Source: an uncultured Christensenella sp.
GTDB lineage: Bacteria > Bacillota > Clostridia > Christensenellales > Borkfalkiaceae
Assembly (NCBI GenBank): GCA_910579585.1
Contig: CAJTVA010000024.1
Coordinates: forward strand, 1-20,359
Direction of reading: 5' to 3'
Length of the DNA: 20,359 nt
Under the pieces are notes generated by a model. That model worked only from the letters and a program-made list of their open reading frames with translations, did not search any database and was not told where the DNA came from. The first letter of the stretch is position 1; the number at the start of each line of letters is the position of its first letter. Below are positions 20,358 through 20,359 of this stretch, in pieces. The position numbers were made by a program, and so were the translations under genes.

Positions 20358-20359
20358 GA

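Overview
The window looks like a low-to-middle GC Firmicute, most likely an anaerobic gut Clostridia relative. The reasons are AGGAGG-type ribosome binding sites, near-consensus sigma-A promoters with 17-base spacers, tRNA genes that encode CCA, a large serine recombinase with a MobV relaxase, and a cobalamin-dependent methionine operon headed by an NfnAB/SudAB-type flavoprotein pair. No species can be named from the sequence alone.

Two halves differ visibly. Bases 1 to about 9,800 are AT-rich accessory DNA. They begin with the last codons of an unidentified gene and a cluster of immunity-like or unknown genes (a SUKH/SMI1-KNR4 protein, then two unrecognised proteins) that ends at a strong terminator. 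Next comes an integrative mobilizable element. It holds a large serine recombinase coupled to an XRE regulator, a small membrane protein, a structured non-coding leader of about 500 bases, an oriT resembling that of pMV158, a MobV relaxase whose natural start codon reads ATA, and a small downstream ORF. A metabolic pair follows: a KdgT-family 2-keto acid permease and an acetolactate decarboxylase, divergent from a PucR/CdaR-type regulator.

An array of six tRNA genes on the minus strand (Gly, Arg, His, Gln, Lys-UUU, Lys-CUU in transcription order) separates the accessory half from the core-like half. It has its own consensus promoter and a terminator.

Bases 10,448 to 20,359 are denser and richer in G and C, with all genes on the minus strand. 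In transcription order they are: NfnA/SudB-like subunit, NfnB/SudA/GltD-like subunit, cystathionine gamma-synthase-type enzyme, MalY/PatB cystathionine beta-lyase, MetF, a stand-alone MetH activation-domain protein, and MetH without that domain. Nearly all junctions overlap or nearly touch. The pathway runs from an activated homoserine plus cysteine through cystathionine and homocysteine to methionine, with MetF and MetH supplying the methyl group. Directly after the metH stop is a cobalamin riboswitch with its own intrinsic terminator. It controls a DUF4430-type lipoprotein and an ECF transporter S component, a likely vitamin B12 capture and uptake pair serving the B12-dependent MetH.

The observations most worth following up are the B12-controlled lipoprotein/S-component pair, the placement of the riboswitch, the oriT architecture with the ATA-start relaxase, the structured leader before mob, the pairing of acetolactate decarboxylase with a KdgT-type permease, and the unusual hairpin between ribosome binding site and start codon of the regulator.
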